Origin: Planctomycetes bacterium ADurb.Bin069
Lineage (GTDB): Bacteria; Planctomycetota; UBA8108; UBA8890; UBA8898
Assembly: GCA_002070955.1 (NCBI GenBank)
Contig: MWEK01000022.1
Span: 1-64,000 of the forward strand
Reading direction: 5' to 3'
Length of the DNA stretch: 64,000 nt
Below are positions 9,057 to 16,941 of this stretch, piece after piece. Position 1 is the stretch's first letter. Each line of letters opens with the position of its first letter. The notes under the pieces were generated by a model, which was not told the origin of the DNA, did not search any database, and saw only the letters and a program-made list of their open reading frames with translations. Made by a program: the position numbers and the translations under genes.

Positions 9057-9127
9057 CTGTGACTCCTACCGTAGCGGCCGGGGGCCGCGGTACCCGAAAC
9101 CGGCGCGACCGTTCGCGCCGCGAGCTT

Positions 9128-9156
9128 ATTCTCGCCCCTCCCGGAGCGCCTGTAAA
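9128..9156 (-). promoter_or_regulatory. Candidate sigma70 promoter for the argF' operon
   Basis: On the minus strand TTTACA, 17 nt and GAGAAT lie upstream of argF', giving a leader of about 65 nt. The region 9057-9339 also serves the divergent sugar isomerase operon, for which I could not pick a clear promoter. Confidence 0.45.
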
Positions 9157-9339
9157 GTAGGCGGACGCCTGCTCCGCGCCCGGTCGCAGCGCCTTTCCCG
9201 CCGATTTTGCGCCGAGCCGGTCCAAGCCCCCTTGCGGGAAGCCTAGTCTTGCGGTTCAAATAGACGCGTGCCGCCCGCGCGGCGGGCGCGGGCGGGCGAA
9301 TCCCCGCGGCACGGCGGCGCTGCCAAAGGAGCGAAACCT

Positions 9340-10242
9340 ATGTCCAAGAAGATCTCGATCGGCACGTGGGCCTACACCTTCGGTCCGTATCAAGACAACC
9401 CGGTTCCCTTCGACACGGTGGTTCGGCGCGTTGCGCAGTTGGGCCTGGACGGCGTCGAAATCGGCGCCTTCCGGCCCCACGTCCACCCCGATGACTACCC
9501 CATGGACGATGACCGGCGGCGCGTGGCGGGTCTGCTGCGCGCCCACGGCTTGGAGGTCTCGGGCGTGGCCGCCGACTTCTGGAGCACGCCGGGGCCCGGC
9601 ACGAAGGAGGCGCTGCAGAACGATGCCTACTTCAAGCTTTTCAAGAAGAACGTGCAGTTGTGCCTCGACCTGGGCGCCGACGCCATTCGCGTGGACTGCG
9701 TCGATCCGCCCGACAAGTACGACGGCGCCGAGCGCGCGGCGGTGTGGGACCGCATCGTCGCCATGTGGAAACGCTGCGCCGAGTTCTCGGAGGGCTACGG
9801 CGTCAAGGTCGTCTACGAGTTCGAGCCGGGCTTCGTTTTCAACAAGCCCAGCGAAATCGCGCGCCTGGCCGAGGAGGTCGGGCACCCCAACTTCGGCGTT
9901 CTCTTCGACACCTGCCACGCCTACATGTGCGCCGTGGTCGGCGCGCGCCAGCACGGCGCCAAGGAGACTCTCAAGGGCGGCGTCGAGGAGTTCATCCGGC
10001 TCCTTCGGGGCAAGATCAACCACGTCCACGTCATCGATTCCGACGGCACGCTCCACGGGAATGAGACCAGCACCCACCGGCCCTTCGGGGAGGGCAAGAT
10101 CGACTTCGGCCGGGTGTTGCCGGCCCTGGAGGCCGAGGGCGGCTACTTCGGGAAGTGGTGGACGATCGATCTGTGTTTCTGGCCCGAGGCGTGGGAAGTA
10201 ACCGAGAAGGCGGTCGCGTTTCTCCGCAAGCACATGCGGTAG
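9340..10242 (+). CDS. Sugar phosphate isomerase/epimerase (xylose-isomerase-like TIM barrel)
   Basis: A 300-residue AP-endonuclease-2/xylose-isomerase-like TIM barrel. It opens with ISIGTWAYTFG, continues with LGLDGVEIGAF, and carries the typical metal-ligand regions: YEFEPGF (Glu), LFDTCHAY (Asp, His), HVHVIDSDG (His, Asp) and a late WTIDL in place of the usual final Glu strand. The ATG at 9340 has AAAGGAG upstream; an in-frame extension to 9268 lacks conservation. The next gene, an alcohol dehydrogenase, starts 12 nt downstream. The pair looks like a sugar or polyol (inositol-like) oxidation and isomerisation module. The substrate cannot be read from sequence. Confidence 0.85.
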   Translation: MSKKISIGTWAYTFGPYQDNPVPFDTVVRRVAQLGLDGVEIGAFRPHVHPDDYPMDDDRRRVAGLLRAHGLEVSGVAADFWSTPGPGTKEALQNDAYFKLFKKNVQLCLDLGADAIRVDCVDPPDKYDGAERAAVWDRIVAMWKRCAEFSEGYGVKVVYEFEPGFVFNKPSEIARLAEEVGHPNFGVLFDTCHAYMCAVVGARQHGAKETLKGGVEEFIRLLRGKINHVHVIDSDGTLHGNETSTHRPFGEGKIDFGRVLPALEAEGGYFGKWWTIDLCFWPEAWEVTEKAVAFLRKHMR

Positions 10243-10254
10243 AGAGGAGAAGTC

Positions 10255-11340
10255 ATGGCCGACAAGAAAATGCGCGCGCAAGTCTTTTACGAGGCGAAGA
10301 AGATGAAGCTTGAGGAGGTGCCGGTGCCGGCGGTGAGCCCCGAGCAGGTGCTCGTCCGCGTGAAGGCCTGCGGCATCTGCGGCTCCGATGTCGCCTACTA
10401 TCTGGGGAAGAGCTCGCTTGAGACCCCGAGCGGGAAGGGGCCGCTCGTGCTGGGGCACGAGTTCAGCGGCGAGGTCGCGGCGGTGGGCGAGATACCGGCG
10501 CGCCTGGGGCTTTTCGCCCCCGGCGACCGCGTCACCGTCGACCCCGTTCAGTACTGCAACGCCTGCCGGGTCTGCAAGAAGGGCCAGGTGAACCTCTGCG
10601 AGAAGAAGGCGGTCCTGGGCGTCTCCGCCGACGGAGCCTTCGCGGAGTACTGCGTCTCCCACTACACGGGGCTTCACAAGATCCCCGCCAACGTTTCCTA
10701 TGAGGAAGCGGCCATGACCGAGCCCCTCGCCTGCGCGGTGCACGGCGTCAAGCGCATGGGCGTCCAACTGGGCGACATCTGCGTCGTCCTCGGCCCGGGT
10801 CCCATCGGCATCATGATGGCGCAGCTCATCAAGAGCTCGGGCGCGGGCAAGGTGGTCCTGGTGGGAGCGAAGGGCGATGACTACCGGTTGGAGGTCGCCA
10901 AGAAGGCGGGCGTGGAGCTGGTCTGCAACACCGCGGAGCCCGCGTCGCCCTACTACGTCAAGGATTTGAAGGCGAAGATCGCCGAGATCAGCGACGGGCA
11001 GTTCGCCGACGCGGTCGTGACCCCGACGGGTTCCGTCGCCGCCATGGAGCTCGCTTTCGAAATCTCGGGCCGCAGGGCCCGCCTGGTTTTCTTCGGCCTG
11101 CCGGCGGACGATGCGGTCATTAGGGTGCCGGCGCTGAAATCGATTCTCTGGGACAAGACCGTGCAGTTCTCGTGGCTTGCGCCGCTGACCTGGCCGCCCG
11201 CGCTCGATGCCATCGGCAACGGGCTCGTCGATGTGAAGAGCCTGGCCTCGAGCATTGTCAAGCTGAGCGACCTCGAGAAAGCCATCTTGAACGTGAACAA
11301 CCGCGTCGGGAATCCGCTGAAGGTGCTCGTCACGCCGTAA
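10255..11340 (+). CDS. Zinc-dependent alcohol/polyol dehydrogenase (MDR family)
   Basis: A 361-residue medium-chain dehydrogenase. Catalytic zinc ligands are in ACGICGSD (Cys) and GHEFSGEV (His-Glu). The structural zinc loop with four cysteines is seen in QYCNACRVCKKGQVNLC. The Rossmann motif is VLGPGPIGIMMAQ. These place it in the sorbitol/threonine/xylitol dehydrogenase branch; it oxidises an alcohol with NAD(P). Co-transcription with the preceding isomerase (12-nt gap, good ribosome site GAGGAG) suggests both act on one sugar or polyol pathway. The exact substrate is not determinable. Confidence 0.87.
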   Translation: MADKKMRAQVFYEAKKMKLEEVPVPAVSPEQVLVRVKACGICGSDVAYYLGKSSLETPSGKGPLVLGHEFSGEVAAVGEIPARLGLFAPGDRVTVDPVQYCNACRVCKKGQVNLCEKKAVLGVSADGAFAEYCVSHYTGLHKIPANVSYEEAAMTEPLACAVHGVKRMGVQLGDICVVLGPGPIGIMMAQLIKSSGAGKVVLVGAKGDDYRLEVAKKAGVELVCNTAEPASPYYVKDLKAKIAEISDGQFADAVVTPTGSVAAMELAFEISGRRARLVFFGLPADDAVIRVPALKSILWDKTVQFSWLAPLTWPPALDAIGNGLVDVKSLASSIVKLSDLEKAILNVNNRVGNPLKVLVTP

Positions 11341-11378
11341 AGCCGCGGCGGCGGGCGATCAGCGCAAAGGAGGAATGC

Positions 11379-12821
11379 ATGGTTCGCGCAATGGGCGCGA
11401 TGCTGGCGGCGTGTGCCTTGAGCGCCGGCTGCGGCGGCGATCCGTATCCGTCGGCGGCGCCGGTTCCGAAGACCGCGGCCGGCGCCGTCCGGGATGCGGC
11501 CCGGGGAGGGGAGTCCGCGCCGACCGTTCCGGAGAAGACCGTGTCCCCGGCCGACGGCGCCGCGAAGGAGCCGCCGGCGGCCGCGCGCCGGAGCGTGACG
11601 CTGGTCTACGGCGGCGAGCTTCAAGGCTACCTCACGCCGTGCGGCTGCTCCGAGGGGATGATCGGCGGACTTCCGCGCCGCGCGACTTTCCTGGCGGATC
11701 TCAGGCGGACATCGAACGGCGCCCTGGTCAACGTCGACCTCGGCAACCTCATCAAGGAGCCGAGCCGGCAGTCCGAGCTCAAGTTCATGACGATCCTTGA
11801 GAGCTATCTGCTGATGGGCTTCGACGCGGTCTGTCTGGGGGAGCGCGATCTGGCCCTCGGGGGCGGATTCGTGGCGGGCGAGCTTTTCAACCGCCGGGAA
11901 GTCCCGATCGTCGTCGCGAACCTCAAGGTCGAGGAACTGGCGGACACCATCCGGCCGTTCCGAAGCGTCCATGCCAAGGGCGTCAAGGTGTTCGTGACGA
12001 GTCTGGTGGATCCGGAACTGGTGAGCGGCATGATGGGCGTCGCCTGTCAAGCCCCGATTCCGGCGGGGAAAGCGCTGGCGGAACGCGCGGCGGGCCACGA
12101 CTGCCGGGTTCTGCTCGCCCACGCGGCGCTGCCGGAGGCGCGCGCGTGGGCGCAGGAACTCGGGTTCTTCGACGTCGTCGTCGCGGGCGTGGGGCAGGAG
12201 GATCCGACGACGCCCGAGAAGGTCGGCGGCGCGCTCCTTGTGGCGCCCGGCGTCTGGGGCAAGTACGGATGCGCTCTGCGCCTGACGGGGGAGAACGGCG
12301 GCGGCTGGACGCACGAATTCGTCAAGGTGCCCCTGGGCGAGAAGCTGGCGGCCAACCCCAACGTGGTTCAGCTCATCAAGGACTACCAGGGCATGCTGGC
12401 TCTCGAGGGCGCGCGCATCGCCCCGGAGCGGAAACCCCACCCCCGCGGCCTCTTCACGGGCAGCGCGCGCTGCGCCGAGTGTCACGCGAAAGCCTACCAG
12501 GTTTACGAAAAGAGCATGCATGCCAAGGCGCTCGATACCCTCAAGGATCTCAACAGCCACAAGGATCCCGAGTGCCTGCCCTGCCATACCGTCGGCTATT
12601 ACTTCGAGGGCGGGTTCAGGAGCGCGGCGGAGACGCCCGAGTTCGGGGGCGTGGGGTGCGAGTGCTGTCACGGCCCGGGCGCGCGGCACGTGGAGGACAA
12701 CGCGGCCGAATCGATCGAGCGCGGAGGCGAGGAAGGGTGTCTGGAGTGCCACACGGAGCTGCAGAGCCCGGCCTTCAACTACAAGGAATACTTCCGGAGG
12801 ATCGCGCACCCGGAGAGTTGA
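11379..12821 (+). CDS. Lipoprotein with metallophosphoesterase-like domain and tetrahaem cytochrome c tail
   Basis: A 480-residue envelope protein. The N-terminus has a signal with lipobox LSAGC (lipidated Cys about residue 18), then a low-complexity linker. Residues about 70-330 look like the 5'-nucleotidase/metallophosphatase-related fold found in similar multihaem proteins (VTLVYGGELQGYL, PCGCSEGMIGGLPRRA, VDLGNL), although the classic DxH...GNHE metal motifs are not intact. The C-terminal 120 residues carry four c-type haem sites: CAECH (365), CLPCH (399), CECCH (427) and CLECH (454). An outer-membrane or periplasmic electron-transfer role is likely. The start at 11379 follows AAAGGAGG. 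It sits 38 nt after the dehydrogenase gene and probably shares its transcript. Confidence 0.85.
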   Translation: MVRAMGAMLAACALSAGCGGDPYPSAAPVPKTAAGAVRDAARGGESAPTVPEKTVSPADGAAKEPPAAARRSVTLVYGGELQGYLTPCGCSEGMIGGLPRRATFLADLRRTSNGALVNVDLGNLIKEPSRQSELKFMTILESYLLMGFDAVCLGERDLALGGGFVAGELFNRREVPIVVANLKVEELADTIRPFRSVHAKGVKVFVTSLVDPELVSGMMGVACQAPIPAGKALAERAAGHDCRVLLAHAALPEARAWAQELGFFDVVVAGVGQEDPTTPEKVGGALLVAPGVWGKYGCALRLTGENGGGWTHEFVKVPLGEKLAANPNVVQLIKDYQGMLALEGARIAPERKPHPRGLFTGSARCAECHAKAYQVYEKSMHAKALDTLKDLNSHKDPECLPCHTVGYYFEGGFRSAAETPEFGGVGCECCHGPGARHVEDNAAESIERGGEEGCLECHTELQSPAFNYKEYFRRIAHPES

Positions 12822-12843
12822 GTCGGCGCCGGCGCGACGGCCG

Positions 12844-12877
12844 AAAAAAAGGGCCTGCTTCTTGCGAAGCCGGCCCT
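12844..12877 (-). terminator. Strong intrinsic terminator (minus strand)
   Basis: Read on the minus strand, a near-perfect hairpin (outer stem GGGCC/GGCCC, inner stem GCTTC/GAAGC, GCAA tetraloop) is followed directly by seven T residues. On the plus strand there is no T tract, so it ends minus-strand transcripts, not the cytochrome gene. Confidence 0.85.
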
Positions 12878-12998
12878 CGGCAATGAGGCATTGCCATGGA
12901 ACGTGGGTTGGGGGCACGTTAAGAGAGATGGGCCTGTCGGCTCATCCCCCTGCTCCCGGCGCGTTCCACCCGTCACGCCGCAGAGAAATCACAAACAA

Positions 12999-13068
12999 CC
13001 GGAAGTCGGCGGACCACCAACACTCGAACCGATCACACCATGGGACCCTCTGCCCGACCGACTTCCGG
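12999..13068 (-). repeat. 11-bp perfect inverted repeat with a competing local hairpin
   Basis: CCGGAAGTCGG at one end pairs with CCGACTTCCGG at the other, enclosing 48 nt. The second arm (13056-13070) can instead fold on itself as GACCG-GAAGT-CGGTC. The two foldings exclude each other. It lies in the middle of the candidate ncRNA. Confidence 0.7.
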
Positions 13069-13222
13069 TCAAGAATCGTCGTTGCGCGGTGGGATCGCCG
13101 GGCGCGCCTCGCAGGCAAGCTGCGGGGAGCGTGTGCGGCCGGCGGAAACCCTCGCTTAATTCAGACCCAAGCAACCCTCGTGCGGCGGGACCCCGGCGGG
13201 CGCCGCGCCCGAGGCTCACAGA

Positions 13223-13251
13223 AGAGTAAAACGGCGCCGCAGCCCCGTCAA
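13223..13251 (-). promoter_or_regulatory. Candidate sigma70 promoter of the orphan ncRNA
   Basis: TTGACG, 17 nt and TACTCT on the minus strand, about 100 nt past the fabF stop codon and with no gene downstream before the terminator at 12844. Confidence 0.55.
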
Positions 13252-13353
13252 GGGACAAAATTTGTCACGCCGGGAAGGGGCCGGGAAACGCCGTCCAGGG
13301 ACCGTGGCGCGCGGCGCGGCCGCCCGGTAGGGGCCCCGGGAGGGCCCGGCCGG

Positions 13354-14586
13354 TCACACCCTCCGGAAGGCCAGGGTTGCGTTATGGCCGCCGAAACCGA
13401 AGGAATTCGAGAGCGCGTGCCGGATCGGCATCGGCCGGGCTTTGTTGGGAACGTAGTCCAAGTCGCATTCGGGGTCGGGCGTCACGTAGTTGATCGTCGG
13501 CGGCGCGATCTGGTGCTTGATCGCCAGCGCCGTGGCGACGGCCTCGACGGCGCCGGACGCCCCCAGGAGGTGCCCGATCTGGCTCTTGGTGGAGCTCACG
13601 GCGAGCTTGTAGGCGTGCGGTCCGAAGACGGCCTTGATGGCCTTGGTCTCGCCGGAATCGTTGAAGTCGGTGCTGGTCCCGTGGGCGTTGATGTAGTCGA
13701 CGTCCTCGAGGCGGATGCCGGCGCTTTGCACCGCGTCGCGCATGCATGCCGCGGCCATGGTCCCGTCGGGGAGCGGCGCCGTGATGTGATAGGCATCGTC
13801 GGTCATGCCGCTGCCGCAGACCTCGGCGTAGATCCGGGCGCCGCGGCGCGCCGCCTGGTCGTAGTCCTCCAGGACGAGCGCCCCGGCGCCCTCGCCCATG
13901 ACGAAACCGTCGCGGTCGGCGCAGAACGGCCGCGACGCGCGGCCCGGGTCGTCGTTCCTGCGTGAGAGCGCCTTCGCCGAGCAGAAACCGCCCAGGCCCA
14001 GGGCCGTGACGGCGGCCTCGGCGCCCCCCGTGACGACGACATCCGCCTCGCCCCACTTGACGAGAAGGTACGCCACCACGATGGCGTGGTTGCCCGAGGC
14101 GCACGCCGACGTGACGGCGAAGTTCGGGCCCCGGAGGCCGAACTTGATGGCGATCTGCCCGGCGGCGGCGTTCGTCATCATCTTGGGGACCAGGAAGGGA
14201 CTCACGCCGCGCGGGCCCTTTTCGAGGAGCTTGGTGTGCACTTCCTCGATTTCCTTGATGCCGCCGATACCCGAGGCGAAGACGCAGCCGACCCGCTCGC
14301 GGCCCACCGCTTCGAGGGGCAAGGCGGCATCCTTCAAGGCCTCGTCGGAGACGCACAGGGCGAACTGGCAGAAACGATCGAGGCGCTGCTGCTCGCGTTT
14401 GTCAATGACCGGGTCGGGGTCGAAATCGATGACCTCGCAGGCGAAGTGCACGGGAAATTGGGAATGATCGAAGCTGCGGATCTCCCGGCCCCCGGAACGG
14501 GATTCGACAACTCCCCGCCAGAAGGCTTCGACGCCGATGCCGATCGGCGTGATCGCGCCCAGTCCCGTGATCGCTACGCGCCGCAT
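13354..14586 (-). CDS. fabF: Beta-ketoacyl-ACP synthase II
   Basis: Condensing enzyme that extends acyl-ACP with malonyl-ACP in fatty acid synthesis. At 410 residues it has normal length. The catalytic triad Cys-His-His is visible: Cys162 in SACASGNH, His in NAHGTSTD, and His in KSQIGHLLGASG; the C-terminus has the SNSFGFGGHNA strand. It is the last gene of the rpmF-plsX-fabH-fabD-acpP-fabF operon and follows acpP by 100 nt. No terminator lies directly after it; the nearest one on this strand is at 12844. Confidence 0.96.
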   Translation of the reverse strand: MRRVAITGLGAITPIGIGVEAFWRGVVESRSGGREIRSFDHSQFPVHFACEVIDFDPDPVIDKREQQRLDRFCQFALCVSDEALKDAALPLEAVGRERVGCVFASGIGGIKEIEEVHTKLLEKGPRGVSPFLVPKMMTNAAAGQIAIKFGLRGPNFAVTSACASGNHAIVVAYLLVKWGEADVVVTGGAEAAVTALGLGGFCSAKALSRRNDDPGRASRPFCADRDGFVMGEGAGALVLEDYDQAARRGARIYAEVCGSGMTDDAYHITAPLPDGTMAAACMRDAVQSAGIRLEDVDYINAHGTSTDFNDSGETKAIKAVFGPHAYKLAVSSTKSQIGHLLGASGAVEAVATALAIKHQIAPPTINYVTPDPECDLDYVPNKARPMPIRHALSNSFGFGGHNATLAFRRV

Positions 14587-14686
14587 CCGCCCTGTCTCCT
14601 TCGCATGGCCGCGCGGGAACGCGGCCCTTCAGCGGAAACGCTGCGCGGCGACGCCGTCTCCGGCGACCCCGCCGCGCCCGCCTTCC

Positions 14687-14932
14687 CTATTCCTTGTTCT
14701 GCGCGAGAATGTAGGCGATCACATCCCCGACGGTCTTGATCTTCTCGGCCTGGTCGTCCGAGATCTCGAGGCTGAACTTGTCCTCCAGGATCATCATGAG
14801 GTCCACCAGATCCAGCGAGTCGGCGCCCAGGTCGGCATCGAGCTTGGCTTCGACGGTGACTTTCTCGGGCGCCACCTGAAACTTCTCGACGATAATCTCT
14901 CGCACTTGGCTTTCGATCTCCACTTTCGTCAT
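14687..14932 (-). CDS. acpP: Acyl carrier protein
   Basis: An acidic protein of 81 residues carrying acyl chains on 4'-phosphopantetheine. The attachment site is Ser39 in DLGADSLDLVDLMM. The ATG at 14932 (MTKVEIESQ) is chosen because GCAGGAGA lies at ideal distance; an in-frame ATG two codons upstream is too close to that site. It lies 28 nt after fabD; fabG, which usually sits between fabD and acpP, is absent here. Confidence 0.95.
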   Translation of the reverse strand: MTKVEIESQVREIIVEKFQVAPEKVTVEAKLDADLGADSLDLVDLMMILEDKFSLEISDDQAEKIKTVGDVIAYILAQNKE

Positions 14933-14960
14933 GCGCATTCTCCTGCAGCTTCCAGTAAAC

Positions 14961-15905
14961 TCACCGCGTCCGGGCTGCGCACGCTTCCGCATCGGACCAC
15001 GTCGCCGCCGGCGTCACCTCCAAAGCGCGCGTGACGCCCTTGACGAGTCCTGCCACAACGCGGCCCGGTCCGGCCTCGATCGCCCGGTCCACCCGAGCGT
15101 CCGACAGGTACTGCACCGTCGGAGCCCACAATACCGCGCCCGTCACCTGCTCGATCAGAAGGCGCCGAATCTCGCCGGGATCGTCCACGGGACGGCCCGC
15201 GCGATTAGGAATAAATGGTACCCGAGGACGCTGAATCGTCAACCGCTCGAGGCAGGGTCGCAGTTGCTCCGCGGCGGGCGCCATGAGGGGGGAGTGGAAG
15301 GCGCCGGCGACGTTCAGGCGCACCACCCGGCGCGCCCCTCGAGAGGGGGCGAGGGCCTCGATGCGGGCCAGCGCCGCCTCCTCTCCGGAGACGACGGTCT
15401 GGAGCGGCGCGTTCCAGTTCGAGACGGCGAGCACCTCGCCGCCGCGGACCTCGGCGACGAGGTCCTCGACCTGCGGAAGCGCGAGCCCCAGCAAGGACAC
15501 CATGCCGCCCTTGCCGGCCTCGGCGGCGGCCTGCATGCAACGGCCGCGGACCGCCACGATCTCGAGGGCGTCCTCCATGTCCACCGCCCCGGCGAACACC
15601 AGGGCCGAATACTCGCCCAGACTGAGTCCGCAGGTGTAATCCGCCTGGAGCGGCGCGCCGCGCTGGGCCTCGATCGCCATCAGCACCGCCATGCTGTGCA
15701 GGAAGATCGCCGGCTGGCTCACGTCCGTCCGGGAGAGCGTCTCCTCGGGGCCGTTCTTGACCGCCGCGGTCAGGTCCCGGCCGGTCAGTTCACTGCCCCG
15801 CGCGAACAGGCGCGCGACCGCGGGCAGGCGCTCGATTAGGTCGGCGGCCATGCCGACGTACTGGGCTCCCTGTCCCGGGAAGAGAACGGCCGTGCGAAGC
15901 TGCAT
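14961..15905 (-). CDS. fabD: Malonyl-CoA:ACP transacylase
   Basis: Loads malonate from CoA onto ACP for fatty acid synthesis. A 314-residue protein with FPGQGAQYVGM near the N-terminus, the nucleophile Ser95 in GLSLGEYSAL, and the active-site His in NVAGAFHSPLM. It lies 12 nt after fabH and upstream of acpP in the same operon. Confidence 0.96.
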   Translation of the reverse strand: MQLRTAVLFPGQGAQYVGMAADLIERLPAVARLFARGSELTGRDLTAAVKNGPEETLSRTDVSQPAIFLHSMAVLMAIEAQRGAPLQADYTCGLSLGEYSALVFAGAVDMEDALEIVAVRGRCMQAAAEAGKGGMVSLLGLALPQVEDLVAEVRGGEVLAVSNWNAPLQTVVSGEEAALARIEALAPSRGARRVVRLNVAGAFHSPLMAPAAEQLRPCLERLTIQRPRVPFIPNRAGRPVDDPGEIRRLLIEQVTGAVLWAPTVQYLSDARVDRAIEAGPGRVVAGLVKGVTRALEVTPAATWSDAEACAARTR

Positions 15906-15917
15906 CGCCCGCGCTCC

Positions 15918-16904
15918 TCACCAGCGGACCAGCGCCGAGCCCCAGGTCATGCCGGCGCCGAAGCCCAGCAAGCAGAGCAGATCGCCCCGCGCCAGGCGTC
16001 CCGCGCGGACGGCCTCGTCCAGCGCGATGGGAATCGACGCCGCCGAAGTGTTGCCGCACCGATCGATGTTCAGGTAGAACCGGTCCAGCGGAAGGGGAAC
16101 CCGCTCGCAGCAGGCCTCGATGACGCGGTAGTTGACTTGGTGGGGGACGCACAGGGCGATGTCGTTCAAGGCGATGCCGTTCCGCGCGCAGAGGTCCGTG
16201 AGCATCCGGCAAATGGAGTTGACCGCGAACTTGAACACTTCCCGGCCGTTCATGGTCAGGAAGTGCCGCCCGGCCGCCGCGGTTTCCGGGGTGGTCGGAA
16301 GCCGAGTGCCGCCCGCCTCGACGGCGATCAGGTCGGCCTTGGCGCCATCGCAGCCCAGCTCGAAAGCGAGGATGTCGGAGCCCCCGGCGCCGTCCGCCGC
16401 CGCCAAGACCGCCGCGCCGGCGCCGTCCCCGAAGAGAATGCAGGTGTTGCGGTCGGTCCAGTCGACCATGCGCGAGTTGCACTCGCTGCCGATGACCAGA
16501 GCATTGCGGAACAATCCGCTCTTGATGCCGGCGGCGCCCGCCGCCAGGGCGTAAATGAATCCGGTGCAGGCCGCGTTCAAATCGAAGGCGGCGGCGCGCC
16601 GAGCCCCGAGGTCGGCCTGGATCCGGGCGGCCGTCGCGGGCACGAGCCGGTCGCCGAGCATGGTGGCGACGATGATGGCGTCGAGATCCTCGGCGGCCAG
16701 CGACGCGTCCGCGAGGGCCGCGCGCGCCGCGGGCAGCGCCAAGTCGGAAGTCGCCTCGCCGGGGGCGGCGATGCGGCGCTCGCGGATGCCCGTGCGTTGC
16801 ACGATCCAGGCGTCGCTCGTGTCGACCATGCGCTCCAGGTCGGCGTTGGTCATCCGGCGCGCGGGAAGATAGGAGCCCGTGCCCGCGAACACCGCGCGCT
16901 TCAT
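15918..16904 (-). CDS. fabH: Beta-ketoacyl-ACP synthase III
   Basis: Starts fatty acid synthesis by condensing acyl-CoA with malonyl-ACP. The catalytic Cys113 (NAACTGFIYAL), His in PHQVNYRVI and Asn in GNTSAAS are present. The start is placed at 16904 because MKRAVFAGTGSYLP matches the family N-terminus; an in-frame ATG at 16937, 4 nt after the plsX stop, would add 11 residues and cannot be excluded. Length 328 residues is normal. Confidence 0.95.
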   Translation of the reverse strand: MKRAVFAGTGSYLPARRMTNADLERMVDTSDAWIVQRTGIRERRIAAPGEATSDLALPAARAALADASLAAEDLDAIIVATMLGDRLVPATAARIQADLGARRAAAFDLNAACTGFIYALAAGAAGIKSGLFRNALVIGSECNSRMVDWTDRNTCILFGDGAGAAVLAAADGAGGSDILAFELGCDGAKADLIAVEAGGTRLPTTPETAAAGRHFLTMNGREVFKFAVNSICRMLTDLCARNGIALNDIALCVPHQVNYRVIEACCERVPLPLDRFYLNIDRCGNTSAASIPIALDEAVRAGRLARGDLLCLLGFGAGMTWGSALVRW

Positions 16905-16941
16905 CCGGCCGGGACCCTGAAAGACTGCCGAAGCCATGCGG

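Larger units (their letters stand above)
12844..13216 (-). ncRNA. Candidate orphan structured ncRNA (about 370 nt)
   Basis: The 532-nt gap between the cytochrome gene and fabF holds no credible protein gene, but on the minus strand it has a promoter (13223-13251) and an intrinsic terminator (12844-12877), bounding a transcript of about 370 nt. Inside are a long-range 11-bp perfect inverted repeat (12999-13009 with 13058-13068), a hairpin with a C-rich loop (12900-12920; loop CCCCCAACC on the RNA) and a 7-bp hairpin with a 3-nt loop (879-895 past 12000). The size fits RNase P RNA or tmRNA, but I do not find the conserved GAGGAAAGTC core of RNase P RNA or a tmRNA tRNA-like end, and it does not look like SRP or 6S RNA. 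It may instead be an unknown ncRNA. fabF read-through could also end at this terminator. Confidence 0.45.

Noticed and set aside
13015..13040. TTCGA-containing segment that might be a tRNA T-loop
   Set aside because: The five bases on each side of the loop do not pair and no acceptor, D or anticodon arm can be drawn around it.
12844..13216. RNase P RNA, tmRNA, SRP RNA or 6S RNA
   Set aside because: The length would suit the first two, but the conserved GAGGAAAGTC-type core, a tRNA-like end with CCA, the SRP GGAAG tetraloop context and the 6S open-bubble layout are not found. Kept only as an unassigned candidate.
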